From Dillenia suffruticosa (taxonomy: Eukaryota; Streptophyta; Magnoliopsida; Dilleniales; Dilleniaceae): a stretch of DNA of 64,000 bases. Location of the stretch: positions 1,167,501 to 1,231,500 of the forward strand of contig JAVTVX010000026.1 in assembly GCA_033439265.1 (NCBI GenBank), read 5' to 3'. Shown one piece after another: positions 49,143-61,862 of the stretch. The notes beneath the pieces are model-generated. The model ran no database searches and had not been told where the DNA came from. It was given only the letters and a program-made list of their open reading frames with translations. A program made the position numbers and the translations under genes. Position 1 is the first letter of the stretch. Every line of letters starts with the position of its first letter.

Positions 49143-50097
49143 ACACTCTGCATGCACTGCACACTTCATCATCAAACTTGTCTCCCTATAAGTCTAAGCC
49201 TATTGCCACACTACACTGCACACACATATTGTACTGCAGCATCAGATCTCACTCCAGCATCAGACTACACTCCCCCTACGCATATTTTCTAACACTTTCT
49301 CTTCTTTTTTGTTATCAATAAAAATGTTAAAAATTAGAGAAAGAGAGTGACAATTATAGTATCAGACCACAAGTTGTAGTTGCACACTACACCTACCAAC
49401 AATTACAATCACATACAGCCAATTGCTTCCCTTTAAATAGAGACACCAACTGCTCTTCATACACCAACTACTTTTCAGCTAATTACACCAATAGTTAATC
49501 CTAGAACTTTAACTAGCAACCAACAGATATATCATACATTCAGTAAGAATTCATTCAGCCAGAAACACTATAGAATACGATTTAGTATGCATATCTTCAT
49601 ATACCATACATTATATATACAATTATTTTCAGAATTACACAAAATTTAATGTTTTGACACATCATTGAAATTTTGTCAAGCAAGTCGAAGCAATATTAGA
49701 ATTCATCAATAAAGTACAAATATAGTTCAATTAGAAAAGAAAAATGACATGTAAGCCACATAAAGTGCTAAGACATAAGCTATTAGAAAAGTATTACAAA
49801 ACATAACTAACATCAGTTTAAATGAGAGGGTTTGGAAATATGAGATGATTTTTCTTTTTCTTTTCCAAAGGAGTCTAGTCTGTTCTTAATGTCTTGAAAT
49901 TCCATTTTCAAGACATAGCCCATTTAATGTTGCATAATTTGTCTCTTCTCAATTTTCTCTAATTTTTTCCAAATCATCTGAAGTCGCTGCCCATCGTCTT
50001 CTCTTATTCTTTCCTTTTCTTCATTTTCTGTTGCTTCCTCGTGTTTTTCTGCTATCTCCTTTATTTGCCTCTTGTTTGCTTCACCATCTTGTTTAAC

Positions 50098-51050
50098 TCA
50101 TTCTCTTTCGCTGTTACACATCCATCTTGCTCGAAGCATGGAAGAAGTATTGATTCCATTTTGTTCATTCAGTTCTATTATCATATCCTTATCTAACTCC
50201 ACATGACCACATGATAGGATCTCAGAAATCATACTTGTATATAGTAAAACAGAGTTCTTTGATCTATGTGTTGGGACGATAAAGTGCAATCCAAGAATCT
50301 TTCAACTCATAGTACAAGCCATCAACCAAAAATCTTCTCTAAAGATAGTTGTATAGTTTCCTCCTCTAGGTCTTAGTGCATCTGCAATAGTTAAGTGCAA
50401 AGTTCATTCATAGAATCCTAACTCTATAGCATTTGTGTTTACAACAGTCAGATTCTCATCATTGAACATAATTCTAGTATTCTCTAAATAAATAGACTTC
50501 ATGTATGGTTCACACTTATCATATGGCACCCATGCAAGTGCATTTTCTCTGTAGATAATTCTAGGAGTAATCTCAATCACTTTTCCATTTACATATGTCC
50601 TAAATGCGCATGAAATAGAGTGTTCGTCTAAGATAATTCGAGATTCATTCTCAGCTCTATTAGAAATTTCTTCAATATTGTTATAAAACAATTTAATTGT
50701 CTTCTCATGAATGAATTTATTTGGAATCATAAGTCAATTAGGTCATAACTCATTCAAGTGTTTTTCATATTTGAAATTCACTCTTTTTAGAAAAACTCAA
50801 TCAATCAACTTCCATTGATTGACTTTCCTTCTTGAAATAATTTTTCATATAGTTTACTTTGTTCTTACGATTGAAATTCATGAGTGTTGAACTGTAGAAT
50901 AGGTTCTATTTGCGGAGGCAGCGAGGGGGGTTTTGAGGAAGTAGGTTTCGTAAATGAAGGTTTCGATGAAGATGGTTTAGTTGTAGGTTTCATATGAGAT
51001 TTGGAAGATATTGATTGCTTAAAAATGGGTAATTTTTGTTTAGGAACCAT
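50098..51050 (-). pseudogene. Element D extra frame downstream of pol (fossil)
   Basis: Starts with a Lys/Ser/Pro-rich segment (KPSSSKPSFTKPTSSKPPS near 50,960) and continues with a globular-looking part near 50,404-50,730 (IIYRENALAWVPYDKCEPYM). The position between RNase H and the 3' LTR, on the coding strand of the element, matches the extra frame of SIRE-like elements, but sequence resemblance to a known family is not evident. It is broken. Confidence 0.6.
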
Positions 51051-51481
51051 TGTTGATTAGGGTTTTCGCAGTAGAGATTCACCTATAGTTTCAGAGAGAA
51101 AAAGGGAAATTCAAATTTTGGGAAAAGAGAGAGAAATGGGTCGATATGTCAATCGTTCATATTCTTTTCTCTATGTCATGGGTTGACACCTTTTCGTGCA
51201 AATTGAGCTGTTTTAAGTATATTCAAAGGTAATCGGGTTGACATATTTTTAAGGACATCGATCTGATTTCGACTGCTATGTAGGTCGACACATTTATATA
51301 CATGTCGACAAGATCACGGCTGTTTTTGATTTTAAGCAATAAGTCGATAAAATTTCTAATAAAGTGATTAGTAGGTTGATAAAACTGTATATTCTTTAAT
51401 TTGTCGAAACCTTTACGAAATAGGTTGATATAAAGTTCATTTCAAAATTTTAAAGTATACTCTATTTTTCACATTTCTTTC

Positions 51482-52920
51482 CTATTTCTCAATTTCAGTC
51501 ATTTCTAAATCTCTTCTTGATTTGCAAAATCTATTCTTATCTAATGGTATGGTAAAAATATCAATAATTTGTTTTTGAGTCTCTATATACTCAAAAATAA
51601 TTTCGTTTTTCAATACATGGTTTCTAATAAAATAATATTTTATTTCAATATGTTTTATTCGAGAGTGATGCACTGGATTTTTAGTTAAATTTTTTACACT
51701 TGTATTATCACATTTTATAGGAACGCAGTCAAAATGTATACCATAATCTTTCATTTGATACTTAATCCATAAAATTTGTGTAGCACATTATCGAGTAGAG
51801 ACGTTCTCTGCTTTGGTTGTTGACAATGTTATACTACTTTATTTCTTGAAATACCATGATACCAACATATTTTCAAAGAACTAACAAATATCGCTGGAAC
51901 TTTTTTTATATAATTTGCATCCCGTAAATTCTGTATCAAATAATCCATATAATTGAAAACTTGAATTTCTATCATACTAAAAGACTAGATGTGTGGTATC
52001 TTTAAGATATTTAAAATTTTTTTAACTGTTACTAAATGAGATTCTTTTAGATTTGATTGGAATCTTACACAATAATATACACTGAATTGTATGTCTGGTC
52101 TCGAAGCAATGAAATACAAAAGTGAACCAATTATACTTTTATATAATTTTTGACATATAAATTTGTTATTTTCATTTTTATCTAATATTAGGATTGTACT
52201 CATAAGTGTAGTATTTCATTTATATTTACTGAATCCAAATCTTTTGATAAGATTATTGGTGTAATTGGATTGATTGATAAAAATTCCATTTTTAGATTGT
52301 TTAATTTGAAATTTTAGAAAATAATTTAATTCTTCCATTATATTCATTTTAAATTCTCATTGCATTATTTCTACAAAATTTTCACATATTTTTACACTAA
52401 TTTCTCTGAAAATTATATCATTTACGTATATTTGGATTATCAAAAAATTATTTTCTTTTCTTTTGATAAAGAGAGCTGTGTCAATTTTTATTTTTTCAAA
52501 TTTGTTTTCAATTAGAAAGTTGCTGAATCTTTCATACAAAACTCTATGAGTTTGTTTATATATATAAGGTTTTGGTCAATTTAAAAACATGTTTTGGATA
52601 TTTTAGATTTTCAAAATCAGGGAATTGTTCTACATACATAGTCTCATTTAAATAACCATTTCGAAAGACACTTTTAATATCTATTTAATACACTTTAAAG
52701 TTCATATAACAAAAGAATGCTAGAAACATTCAAATAGTTTCTAATCTAGCCACTGGATTATACGTTTCTTCATAGTCAATTTTTTCTTCCTGCCTGTATC
52801 ATTTGACTACTAATCTTATTTTATTTCTTGTGATTGTTCCATATTCATCAAGTTTATTTATAAAAACCCACTAGTTCCAATTACAAATTGATCTGTTGGT
52901 CTAGAAACAAGATTCCATAT
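51482..52920 (-). pseudogene. Element D reverse transcriptase and RNase H (fossil)
   Basis: RT remnants with LYKSIIGSLLYFIASRPDIQ near 52,100-52,150 (the copia LIGSLLYL.ASRPDI block). RNase H has KCDNTSVKNLTKNPVHHSR then IKHIEIKYYFIR near 51,600-51,720. Both are diagnostic of copia. Heavily eroded. Confidence 0.82.
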
Positions 52921-53621
52921 TTTGTTTCTTTTAAATTGATTCAGTTTATCTTATATAACCATTATCCAATTTTTGTCTACTAATACTTTCTCTACATTCT
53001 TAAGTTTTTTTCTAAGAGATGAACGCCACATATTTAGATTGATTCTGTAGGGTTGATATGGCCCTAATACCTGAATTTACATTACCTATTATATTTTCTA
53101 CGTTGATATCTTTTCTGATTTGAGAATATTTAATTTCTTACTTTTGTTGAACTTCAATATTTTTTTCTTGCTCGGTGACTTCATTGATTCCTACTTTTTG
53201 AGAATTTAAATTCTCTGTAAGTTCCAATTTATTAAGATTTTCTATTAAATTTTTATCATGTAATCTTTTTTAGTCAGTATCATTCTTTTCATCAAATTCT
53301 ACATGTATTGATTACTCTACTCTCATGGTTCTTTTGCTATAGACTTTTTATGCCTTACTCACTATTGAATAGACTAAGAAAATTCCCTTATCACTTTTTA
53401 TATCAAATTTTCCAAATTTTTTTTCTATTATTCAGAACATAGCATTTACATCTGAAGATTTTGAAATAGACTATATTGGGTTTCTTTTTTTGTAGAGTTC
53501 GTAAGGAATTTTCTTTGAAATATGTCTAATTAATGCCCTTTTTAAGATGTAGCAGGCAGTATTCATTATCTCTACCTAGAATAATTTTGATAAATTCACA
53601 GAATATAGCTCTAACTATTTT

Positions 53622-54600
53622 TTATAGTGTTCTTTTTTTTCTTTTTGATACCTCATTCTGTTGAGGTGTCTTAAGGACTGAAAAATTATGATCAATACCT
53701 TGATTGTCACAGAATTCTTTCATGGTTTTGTTTTCAAATTTTTTATTATGATCATTTCTAATACTCTTTGCTAAAATTCTCGTTTTGTTATAAATTTTCT
53801 TATACAATTTAATGAAAGCCTTATTGGTTTCCTCTTTCTTGGCTAGGAATAGCACCCAAGTGTATCTAGAGTAATGATCGGTGATCACAAATTCATAATA
53901 TTTTCCTCCTAAATTTTGAGTTCTAGTTGGTCAGAATATATTTATGTGTAAAAGTTCCAGAGAATTGTTAGTGGATACATAGTTTTTGGACTTAAAGGAA
54001 GTTTTGTTTTGTTTTCCTTTCATGCATATATCACACAATCTATCTTTTTCATATTTTAATTTAGGTAGACCTTTCTTAATGTATTTCCTAACTAACTTTG
54101 ATAAAATGTCCATACTTGCGTGTTCTAATTTTCTATACTATAGTCATAAATTGTTCTTATTTACTGCAACTAGGCAAGACTCATTTTGAGTTTCTAATTA
54201 CTCTAAATCAATCACATAAATGTTTTCTCTTCTAAAACTAATAAATTTAATACTATCAGAAGATTTATTAATGATAAAGTAAATATCAGAGTCAAATATA
54301 ACTTTATAACGTTTATCACACAATTAACTAACACTTAACAAACTAAATTTAAAACCGGAAACAAGAAGAACCGTTTGATGAATTTGAGAGTCAATGGATT
54401 TACCTCCAATTTTGCGTATTCTGTTGATTTTCCCTTTAGGGTTGTTACCAAATGTCACATTTCTTCCTTTCTTTTTCTTAAGAGATGAGAATTTTGATAC
54501 ATTTCCAGTCGTATGCCTTGAATAGCCACTGTCAATACACTAGACTAACTTTTCAAGATATTCCTTTGATTTCAGACAAACTTGAAACAAGATTCAATCA
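53622..54600 (-). pseudogene. Element D integrase (fossil)
   Basis: GAG-pre-integrase segment with CDICMKGKQNKTSFKSK near 54,030 and the integrase core with ITDHYSRYTWVLFL near 53,880 and a following SIRNDHNKKFEN and HNFSVLKTPQQN. Copia order and wording. Broken. Confidence 0.82.
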
Positions 54601-55201
54601 TACTTTTGCTTTTGGTACTCATGTTTTCTTGGATCCAGCTGAGTTAGCTTTGATTTAACTCTTAGGTATCTATTTTAAATTCATTGCAGATCAATTCTTG
54701 AACTAGCAGACATAAACTGAGTGTCCAAATTTTTGGCAGTAGGTGCACTTGTGATTTATTTACTCTTGTATTCTTTGTAGTGATAAAAGATTTATTCCTT
54801 AATTTATAATTGTATGTCTTGTACCCCCGTTTCATGCATATATGATATCTCTGTAATTTAACTCTCTAAACTAGGTGTGAAGAACTTATATAGCTTTTTT
54901 CTGAATTTGAGTAGGATTATATTCTTATCCAGACTTATCAAATATTGTTCTTTACGCTCATAGGATGACATCTAGTTTTTCTTGCCCTTGTATGAATTTT
55001 ATTAGAATGATATTTTACCTAATATTTTTCTATTTTTGTTCAATTAACTCTTTTCTCAAAGTTATGTTTTCATTCGTTGATTGACATTATCTATTTTATT
55101 TTGTTAATCCAAATGTTTTCTCTTTTCTTTCTTTGACTATTTTTCAAGTTCAACATTTTTTTATTCTAATTTAACATTTTTCTCTCTTAATTTATTAACT
55201 T

Positions 55202-56510
55202 CTATTTTTTATTTTCTAATTCTTTAACAATTTTAGTCATATTTTTCTTTAATAGATTATTTTTCATTTTTAACTTTTTTGATTCCTTAAGTGATTCTAG
55301 TAAAGTTTCATATAGTTTAACAGTACTGAAATTACTTTTTTTAGAATTAGAGTAAGAAGAGTAGGAAGTAGAGTTTACCTCATTGTCAGAGAATTCTTCA
55401 TTGGCCATGAAGCACAAGTTAGCTTATTCTTCTGTTGGCTTTTTTTCTCTTGAGCTAGAGTTTTCATCACTCCAGGCAGCTAGAGTTTTCTTTTTTTTTT
55501 CTTCTTCTTTCTTTCTTTCTTATTTTTCTTGTTATCCTTTTTTAGTTGAGGACAATAAGCTTTTATGTATCTCAATTTTTTACACTCGAAACATATAATT
55601 TTTTCTTTCTTTTCTGGTCTTTTGAAATATATTTGCTTTTGTTCCTCCTTTGCATCTTGAATTTCTTGAATCTTTTGGTCAGCAGTGATTCATCTTCTTC
55701 ATCATCTTCCTCTTTAGAATTTGAAGTGCTCTTATCACTGTCTGCCTTGAGAGCTACTCTTTTGTCTTTTTCTTCTTTTCCTGGCTCCTTTACATTCAAT
55801 TTCATTTCATGGGTTATTAGAGACCCCCACAAGTTCATCCATAGTCAAGATTTCAAGATTTCAAGATTTCAAGATTTTTATATTCTTCTATCATAGTGAC
55901 TTTAGATTCCCAAGATTTTGGTAGACTTCTCAGGATCTTATCTACTATATTTTCTTAAGGGATTCCCTTTTCAAGCAATTTCAATTCATTTGTCACCTTG
56001 TTGAATCTTGTTATCATCTCAATGATAGATTCTCTTTCTTTCATCTTGAAAACTTCATATTCTTGTTTCAACATTCTGATTTTGTTTTTGTGAACTTGAT
56101 CGATGTCATCGTAGGTGGTTTTGAGTTTTTCTCAGATTTCTTTCACTGTGATAAATGAGAAAACTCGATTATATTCGTTGATACTCATAGCAAAATGAAG
56201 AAGATTTATGCCCTTACAGTTTGTTTGATAGGCCTTCTTTTGCTCCATTATCATATTCTTTAAGTTGACTGGTACATATGCACCATCAACCTCTTCGGTG
56301 GGAAATTCAACATCTTTTTCGATTATTTCTCAGACATTAAGATCTTATGCAATGATGAAATTATGCATTCTTTGCTTCCAATAACTGAAATTGCTTTCAT
56401 TGAAGAAAGGTGTACGATTTGTTCAACATGCTTTAACCTGTACATTGTCTCTATTTATGACTATTTGGATTTTCTGTGTTGAAACTGTTAAGCATTTTAT
56501 CGACATACAC
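55202..56510 (-). pseudogene. Element D gag (fossil)
   Basis: From the primer-binding site leftwards: a gag core region, a Ser/Glu/Asp-rich stretch (EEDDEEDESLLTKRFKKFK near 55,690), a Cys-containing knuckle-like segment near 55,590 and a coiled-coil-like spacer (55,202-55,417). Broken. Confidence 0.7.
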
Positions 56511-56524
56511 TCTCTGATACCAAT

Positions 56525-58287
56525 TGATATTCAACTAAAGGGGCTGAATAGTTGAATAGAGATATTTTAAAAATTGACTGTAATTAAAAAAATTATAACA
56601 AAGGTATTAATTGAAAATTAAAGAATATATAAAACTTTTTATAGTGGTTTCACCAAATTAGGTGTGCGTTCACTCCTAACCCCCTTTAGATTTTTCACTA
56701 TCAATTTAACGATACAAACTTGATTGCAGATTCAAGTTGGATCTTTATAGTGTTTTTTCGCAAATACCACTTTCAACCCTACATAAATTGGCTTTCTCTC
56801 TCTAGAGCCAAAACAATGACACACTCTTTGGTCTTTTGAAATCTCAGTATAAGTGAGAAGGGAAATATCAAAGATGTAAGACTCTAATTCTCATATTTGA
56901 TGGTCTTGATTTTAAAAATAATTATACTCAGAAAGAAAATTAAATGAAAATCAAATAAAAAACAGTGTATGAATTGTTGAAATAGAATAATGAATACTAT
57001 GAGACATGTTTGTTTAGAAAGTTAATAGAGTATTCTTTTCTTCACATCTTATCTCTGATATTTATTGTCACGTTGAAAAGATCCGTTATAGAGTTGTTGA
57101 AGTTGAACATTGCTCAATAATGTTCGTTAATTAATATTTTGTAACATTACCCATTTTTCGTACTAAAGTTTCATTTTTTCACTGGTACAACTTCCTTGCT
57201 AACCAATCGAAGTATGTTCTTACTATACTTGAATATTAGGTTTTGATAGAAATAGAAATATTCAGACATACAAAAAAAGAGATGACCATTGTGTTCAAAT
57301 TTATTTAAAAAATTTGGTTTCTGACAATTTTGAGTCAACAACCTTAACCAATATATCGACCTGAATTCAAAAATTTAGTATTGAGTTCTTAACTGATCAG
57401 GTCAACATGAGAGTACTTAGGTCGATAAGGTCATGTTTCAAATTAAGTAGGCAGACATGTATGTTTAAATTGGTCGACATATTCTAATGCGTTGACATGA
57501 TTCTAATTAGGCATCAACAATCCTTACTTAGAAATCAACAACATAGGTCGACTTGTTATACATCCACATCGACATATTCTTGTGTCTACATAAAATAGGC
57601 GGATCTGATCTCTGAAATTGGTTGATATGTTAAGTGTGTTGACAAGGTTGAAATGCAGGTCGACATGTGATTTCTAAAGAATAACTTACATCATGTCGAC
57701 ATGTTATACATCTACATTAACATGGTACTATACTTATATAAAATTGGTAGACCTATTCTATGAAATTAGTCAATGTGTTCAACGTGTCGACATAGTCAAC
57801 ACGTAGGTCGTTATATTTTTCTTAAAGAACAAAAGAATCATATCGACAAGTTATCGAACATGTCAACCTCTTTATACTTTTGTCTGATACTTGTTGATAT
57901 ATGTAAAGAGTGGGTTATTATGTTACTGAAATTGGTCGATATGTCATATTAAATTTGTCTACTTGAGGTCAATGGGTCGATATGTAATTGAATTCCGGTC
58001 GACATGTAAGATAGGTTGACATATTTTTGGGTTTGTCGATATAATTTTACTTAAATAATATGTTATGTTTGCCTTATTTAGGTCGATAAGGGTTACTATC
58101 AAGTCAACATATTTAAGATGTGATTAAAATTTGTCGATATGATTCTGAGAATTGATAGACTTATAAGAGCAGGTCGATGTGTGTAAAGAACCGGTTGTTT
58201 ACAGACTTTTGTTTTCTAATGGTTTTCTAATTTACTTAAATCTATTTTTCTCTAATTTATTATTAACAAAATCTATCATTCTCAATA
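56525..58287 (-). repeat. Element D 5' LTR
   Basis: 1.76 kb. On the plus strand it begins tgatattcaact next to the primer-binding site and ends attctcaata. Like its partner it carries a long array of gtcgacatg variants (57,340-58,190). Confidence 0.88.
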
Positions 58288-58458
58288 AAATTATAAATAT
58301 TTTAAAACACATGAAAAATTAAATTCTAAATATATTGATCCCAAAAAAAAAAGCCACAGCCTACGAATGGAAAGGCAGAAGTTAGGGACGAAGTCTTGTA
58401 GTTGTCATATCGCCAAAAAGCAAGAGAGAGAGAGTGAGTGAAGAAGGCGGATGTCAAC
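58288..58458 (+). pseudogene. Leader remnant of the acidic-protein gene, copy 2
   Basis: Matches 1,140-1,385 of copy 1 (ggaaaggcagaa, gaagtcttgtag, the GA run and gaaggcggatgtc), but the ATG of copy 1 is GTG here. After about eight codon-equivalents the sequence departs into unrelated DNA. Only the leader and the very start remain; no protein can be made. The rest of copy 1 up to about 8,315 has no counterpart, so a deletion of about 6.9 kb (or a later gain in copy 1) lies here. Confidence 0.8.
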
Positions 58459-58936
58459 GGATTTTTTTATCAAAATATTGTTTTTTTTAATTGAATTTAC
58501 TGAATTAGGGTTTTTTTTTGTTATTCCAAATCTATTGAAGTCGAGATTGAAAATCGCGACTTCATTATTTTTTTTTTATTTTTTAAGTAATTTCAAGGAT
58601 ACAAAAAAATTGCAAAAGCACGATCCTAGATCGCGCTTCCAAAAGCTAGATCCAAGAACTTGCTTTCCCGATCACAATGGTAAAGAACAAAATTGAAAAA
58701 GAAATATTGTGAGAAGGTGACTGAAAATATCAAGAAAATGTAGGTTTTTACCAAAAATTAGTTTGGGTGCTCGACGGGAGAGCACTCAATCAAGAGATCG
58801 AGAGCATAATTGATTGTTCATGGGCTTTATGGACCCAGGCAATTCTGGTGTCAGATAACGGGTTATTGGATCATGTAATATCACTTCGAAACATATTCTC
58901 ATGGTAACGGTCGAAACATATAAGCTTAAGTGACAG
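58459..58936. other. Filler sequence at the copy 2 deletion junction; no gene seen
   Basis: About 480 bp with no match in copy 1, sitting between the broken leader and the resumption of homology. Includes long T-runs and a short palindromic phrase agatcgcgc. The 81-codon frame at 58,451-58,696 is Phe/Leu-rich and looks like chance. Confidence 0.5.
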
Positions 58937-59183
58937 TATGTCTAAAGTGGCACCCGAAGTGGGACGGAGGGAGTATGCAATCTGTTGAGTTGATGATTGC
59001 ATCAAGGAGTAACTAATGTTCTGCCATGTAATGATTGTATAATCTTGGTGTAACCAAGAGAGGATCTCACTCATAAGTTAGTGAATGATATTAGTGAACT
59101 GCACCCGCTCACCCCTTTTCAATTCTTTAAAAAATTTGTTTGGTAGTGATGTATAATAGTTAGTTATTTCAATGACCATTAAA

Positions 59184-59373
59184 TCAATGTAGGTGGGTTG
59201 GGTATTTTCGTCATTTAATCAGATTGGGAGTTTGACTCCCCCTGGATATGAAAAAAATAATGTTGAGAGATCCACCCCATAAAGTGGGCTTTACAGTGAT
59301 CGATCTAGATTAGTCGAGATAAAATTCTAAATACTGGACGATGATTAAATCATGATACAAAAAAAAAAATCGG
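59184..59373 (+). mobile_element. SINE, inserted only in copy 2
   Basis: A 190-bp insertion flanked by the 8-bp direct repeat ccattaaa (59,176-59,183 and 59,374-59,381), single in copy 1. It has a B-box-like stretch (gggagtttgactccc), a middle tccaccccataaagtgggc and a 3' domain (agattagtcgag, later gatac) ending in an A-run plus tcgg. This is the layout of a tRNA-derived plant SINE. Its 3' domain resembles that of the SINE at 60,934-61,126 (ggattagtcgggg, ggtac, A-run), so the two are probably related. Confidence 0.78.
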
Positions 59374-59628
59374 CCATTAAAATTTCAAAATAATCATTGA
59401 AGTTGATCATTTTATTGCAAAACTTGTGTCGATTGCTCTTATGAGAGCAGTAAGGATATTAATTGCTCCAATCACATTTTGATTCCACAAAGAAAAAAAG
59501 TTGCTATGTGCTAAATTATATCGAATTTTATTGACTAAAAATTCAACACAATACGCATATGATTATTTTCTACTTACCACCGACAAACTATAGATTATTT
59601 ATCCTTTTAACCTTAAACCAGTGTTATG

Positions 59629-59892
59629 TCAACACCTCATCATTAAGAGTTGAAAAAAAAAAATTCTGATTTTTTGTGTTATAGGGCAGTTGAATTTATC
59701 ATCCATTTTTAACATGCATTGTGTCATGTCTTTTGTAGGATCAAATGGTCCTTTGAAGACATTAGTCCAATATGCTTCTGACAAACTTGAGCTGAATGGC
59801 ATACTCATATATTCAATAGGGTTGTCAATTAGGATGAAACTCAGGCGCCCTTGTCTGTGACCTTGATATGCCAATGATGAATTGCAAAACTG
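59629..59892 (-). other. Coding-like segment, copy 2 counterpart
   Basis: Same open minus-strand frame as 8,815-9,108, here reading AYQGHRQGRLSFILIDNP then PFSSSLSEAYWTNVFKGPFD. Substitutions between the copies include conservative ones (I/L, E/D, E/K). Unrecognised. The adjoining frame 59,896-60,108 is likewise open in both copies. Confidence 0.3.
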
Positions 59893-60933
59893 GCATCAAT
59901 TGTATACGTAAGAATGAGGAGCTCTTTGAAGAGCAAATGCTTGATGAGGGAATTCCATTGTATGGTGAATAATCAGTAGGTTTGTGTTGGAATATTGAAG
60001 CAAGTTAATGAAGCTTAAAACAATGACAACCTCCGATGACCATATGGGGACATCAGGGTCATGCAAATTTAGGTCCCACTTGGTGGAGGATGAAGTTATC
60101 CCATGCATCAGTCACAAAAGCACCATTCTTTTGGTATTTTGAGTAACTGGCTAGATCACTGTCAAATACAAAGGGTATGTTTGTTAGATGCACACATCAG
60201 TATCTTTGCATCAAATGGAAGATAATTATGCTTCCAAATTGGGTAATCAATTCCTATTTTTTGGTGCAAGTATATGAAGCATGTTATGCTGTTGTTCAGC
60301 CATTCTTTTCTGTTATACCAAGAATGCCCAGACAAAATGAATTTCATCTGAGAAACATATCTATTTTAGTGCTAGAGGAATTAGATTAACCAAGATGGAA
60401 CAGGTTATGCTAGACTTCCATTTGATTCTGATTTGTTTAGGATTGAAATTTACCGATCTCGGAAATAGACATCTTGAATCTAGAAATGATTTATGATTAA
60501 ATTAGTAAAATGGGTTGATTCAATTTAGAAAAACGATTTAGGATTGACAATCTCATTCTAATCGTTTTCTCTAAGCCTAAATGGATTTTCACCATCAAAA
60601 TTTGAGGTCAGTAAAATGCTAGCAAATGTTGAATGAGAAGTTTTGACAAGCAAACTTAAAGGAGGTATGCAGTTGAAGGGACATTGTTGATCTCAGAAAA
60701 CGCAACCAGAACTACTGGTGCAAAATTCTAATGCAAATGCACTCTTGTACCCAATACTAGAGTAGGCCACCTATACTAGACCTAAAGCAGTAAGCATTAC
60801 ACCACCTCAGCTAAATGTCACATTCTTTTTCTTGCTCACTTGCTAGCTTTAAGGAACTGCGAGAACCAAGTTTAAAGATGGATCCTTCTTATATTGCATT
60901 GTGGATATGGAATTACTGCCCCCTATCATCTAT

Positions 60934-61126
60934 TTTTTTTGTACCATCTCTTGCACACCGCCCGGCATTCAAGGGCTTCGCCCCGACTAATCCGGACCTA
61001 CCACTACAGTGGCTCCTTTTCGGAGGGCGGGTCTCCCAACGGGGAACGCTCCATACACATGAGGGTCCGATACTCCCAGCGAGAAGTCAAATCTCGGTCA
61101 TACTTAAGGAAACTCAACCTCGGTCA
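60934..61126 (-). mobile_element. SINE, inserted only in copy 2
   Basis: A 193-bp insertion flanked by a perfect 17-bp direct repeat tgccccctatcatctat (60,917-60,933 and 61,127-61,143). It starts with a T-run on the plus strand, the poly(A) tail of a minus-strand element. On the minus strand it reads tgaccgaggttgag, a B-box-like gagatttgacttctc, a central cccgttgggag...ctccgaaaaggagc and a 3' domain ggattagtcggggcg...gggcggtg. GC content is far above the surroundings. Copy 1 has no such insertion (about 10,370). The insertion gave rise to spurious frames here. Confidence 0.85.
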
Positions 61127-61862
61127 TGCCCCCTATCATCTATGCACCAAGTGAAGGTTCCAACTTGAGATGAAAATTTATCAAGTAAAGGCAAGGTCAT
61201 AGGGGTGCAGTTGGGTTGCCGAGACTTCGATAAAGCCAATAACCTGATTGCTTCACAACATATGACATACCCATCTGTTAAATAAAATAGCTAAAAAAAT
61301 TAATTCCATATAAAAAGGCCTCTTGCCTGTCTCTAGTATTTTAGGTGATAAGCCATATCGCATAGAGATACTCTAAGTCTATGGTACACATCTATAGTCC
61401 ATTTGAATGAATGATGCCTATCCAGATGTAAAAACTGGAAATACCTAAAGCAGGGAAAACATAAAGCATGTCCGAAATGTTTGCCCTCAAAAGTCCAGCG
61501 ATCAGTAGCAGTGTATCAATCTTCCAAACATCTCAGAATTTATCATCTGTGACATAGAAAGTAAAGCATCAGAACTAAGCCATCAGCAGCATGATTTATG
61601 GACAATATCACTAGGGGACAGAAATAATCCCTATTTAATATGCTTAAAAACTTACCTTTGTATCTGTGAACTCTCCATCATGTATCTGATGCAATCATGA
61701 GATCTTGTAAAAAGCCTTTTAACTTCTAAACATATTCCTATAGCATTTGTATTCATGAATTCATCATTATCAGTAACACAGATTGTTAAGATAAAAGATC
61801 TGAGTTTGACATGATAAATTAGATTCAACAGAAGGAAAGAAAAGGGCCTCACCTAGGGCAAA

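Larger units (their letters stand above)
46972..58287 (-). mobile_element. Ty1/copia LTR element D (fossil, long LTRs)
   Basis: 11.3 kb in minus orientation. The 5' LTR is on the right (56,525-58,287), with a tRNA-Met-type primer-binding site just inside it (tggtatcagaga on the minus strand). Then leftwards come gag, integrase, RT, RNase H, an extra frame, a tandem-repeat region and the 3' LTR (46,972-48,731). The LTRs agree at roughly 80-85% by eye, so it is older than element C. It is badly broken. It belongs to a different family from A and B. Long LTRs and an extra downstream frame suggest the SIRE/Maximus lineage (inference). Target duplication is unclear. Confidence 0.88.

Noticed and set aside
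60815-61168. 117- and 86-codon plus frames
   Set aside because: They exist only because the GC-rich SINE was inserted here; copy 1 has no such frame.
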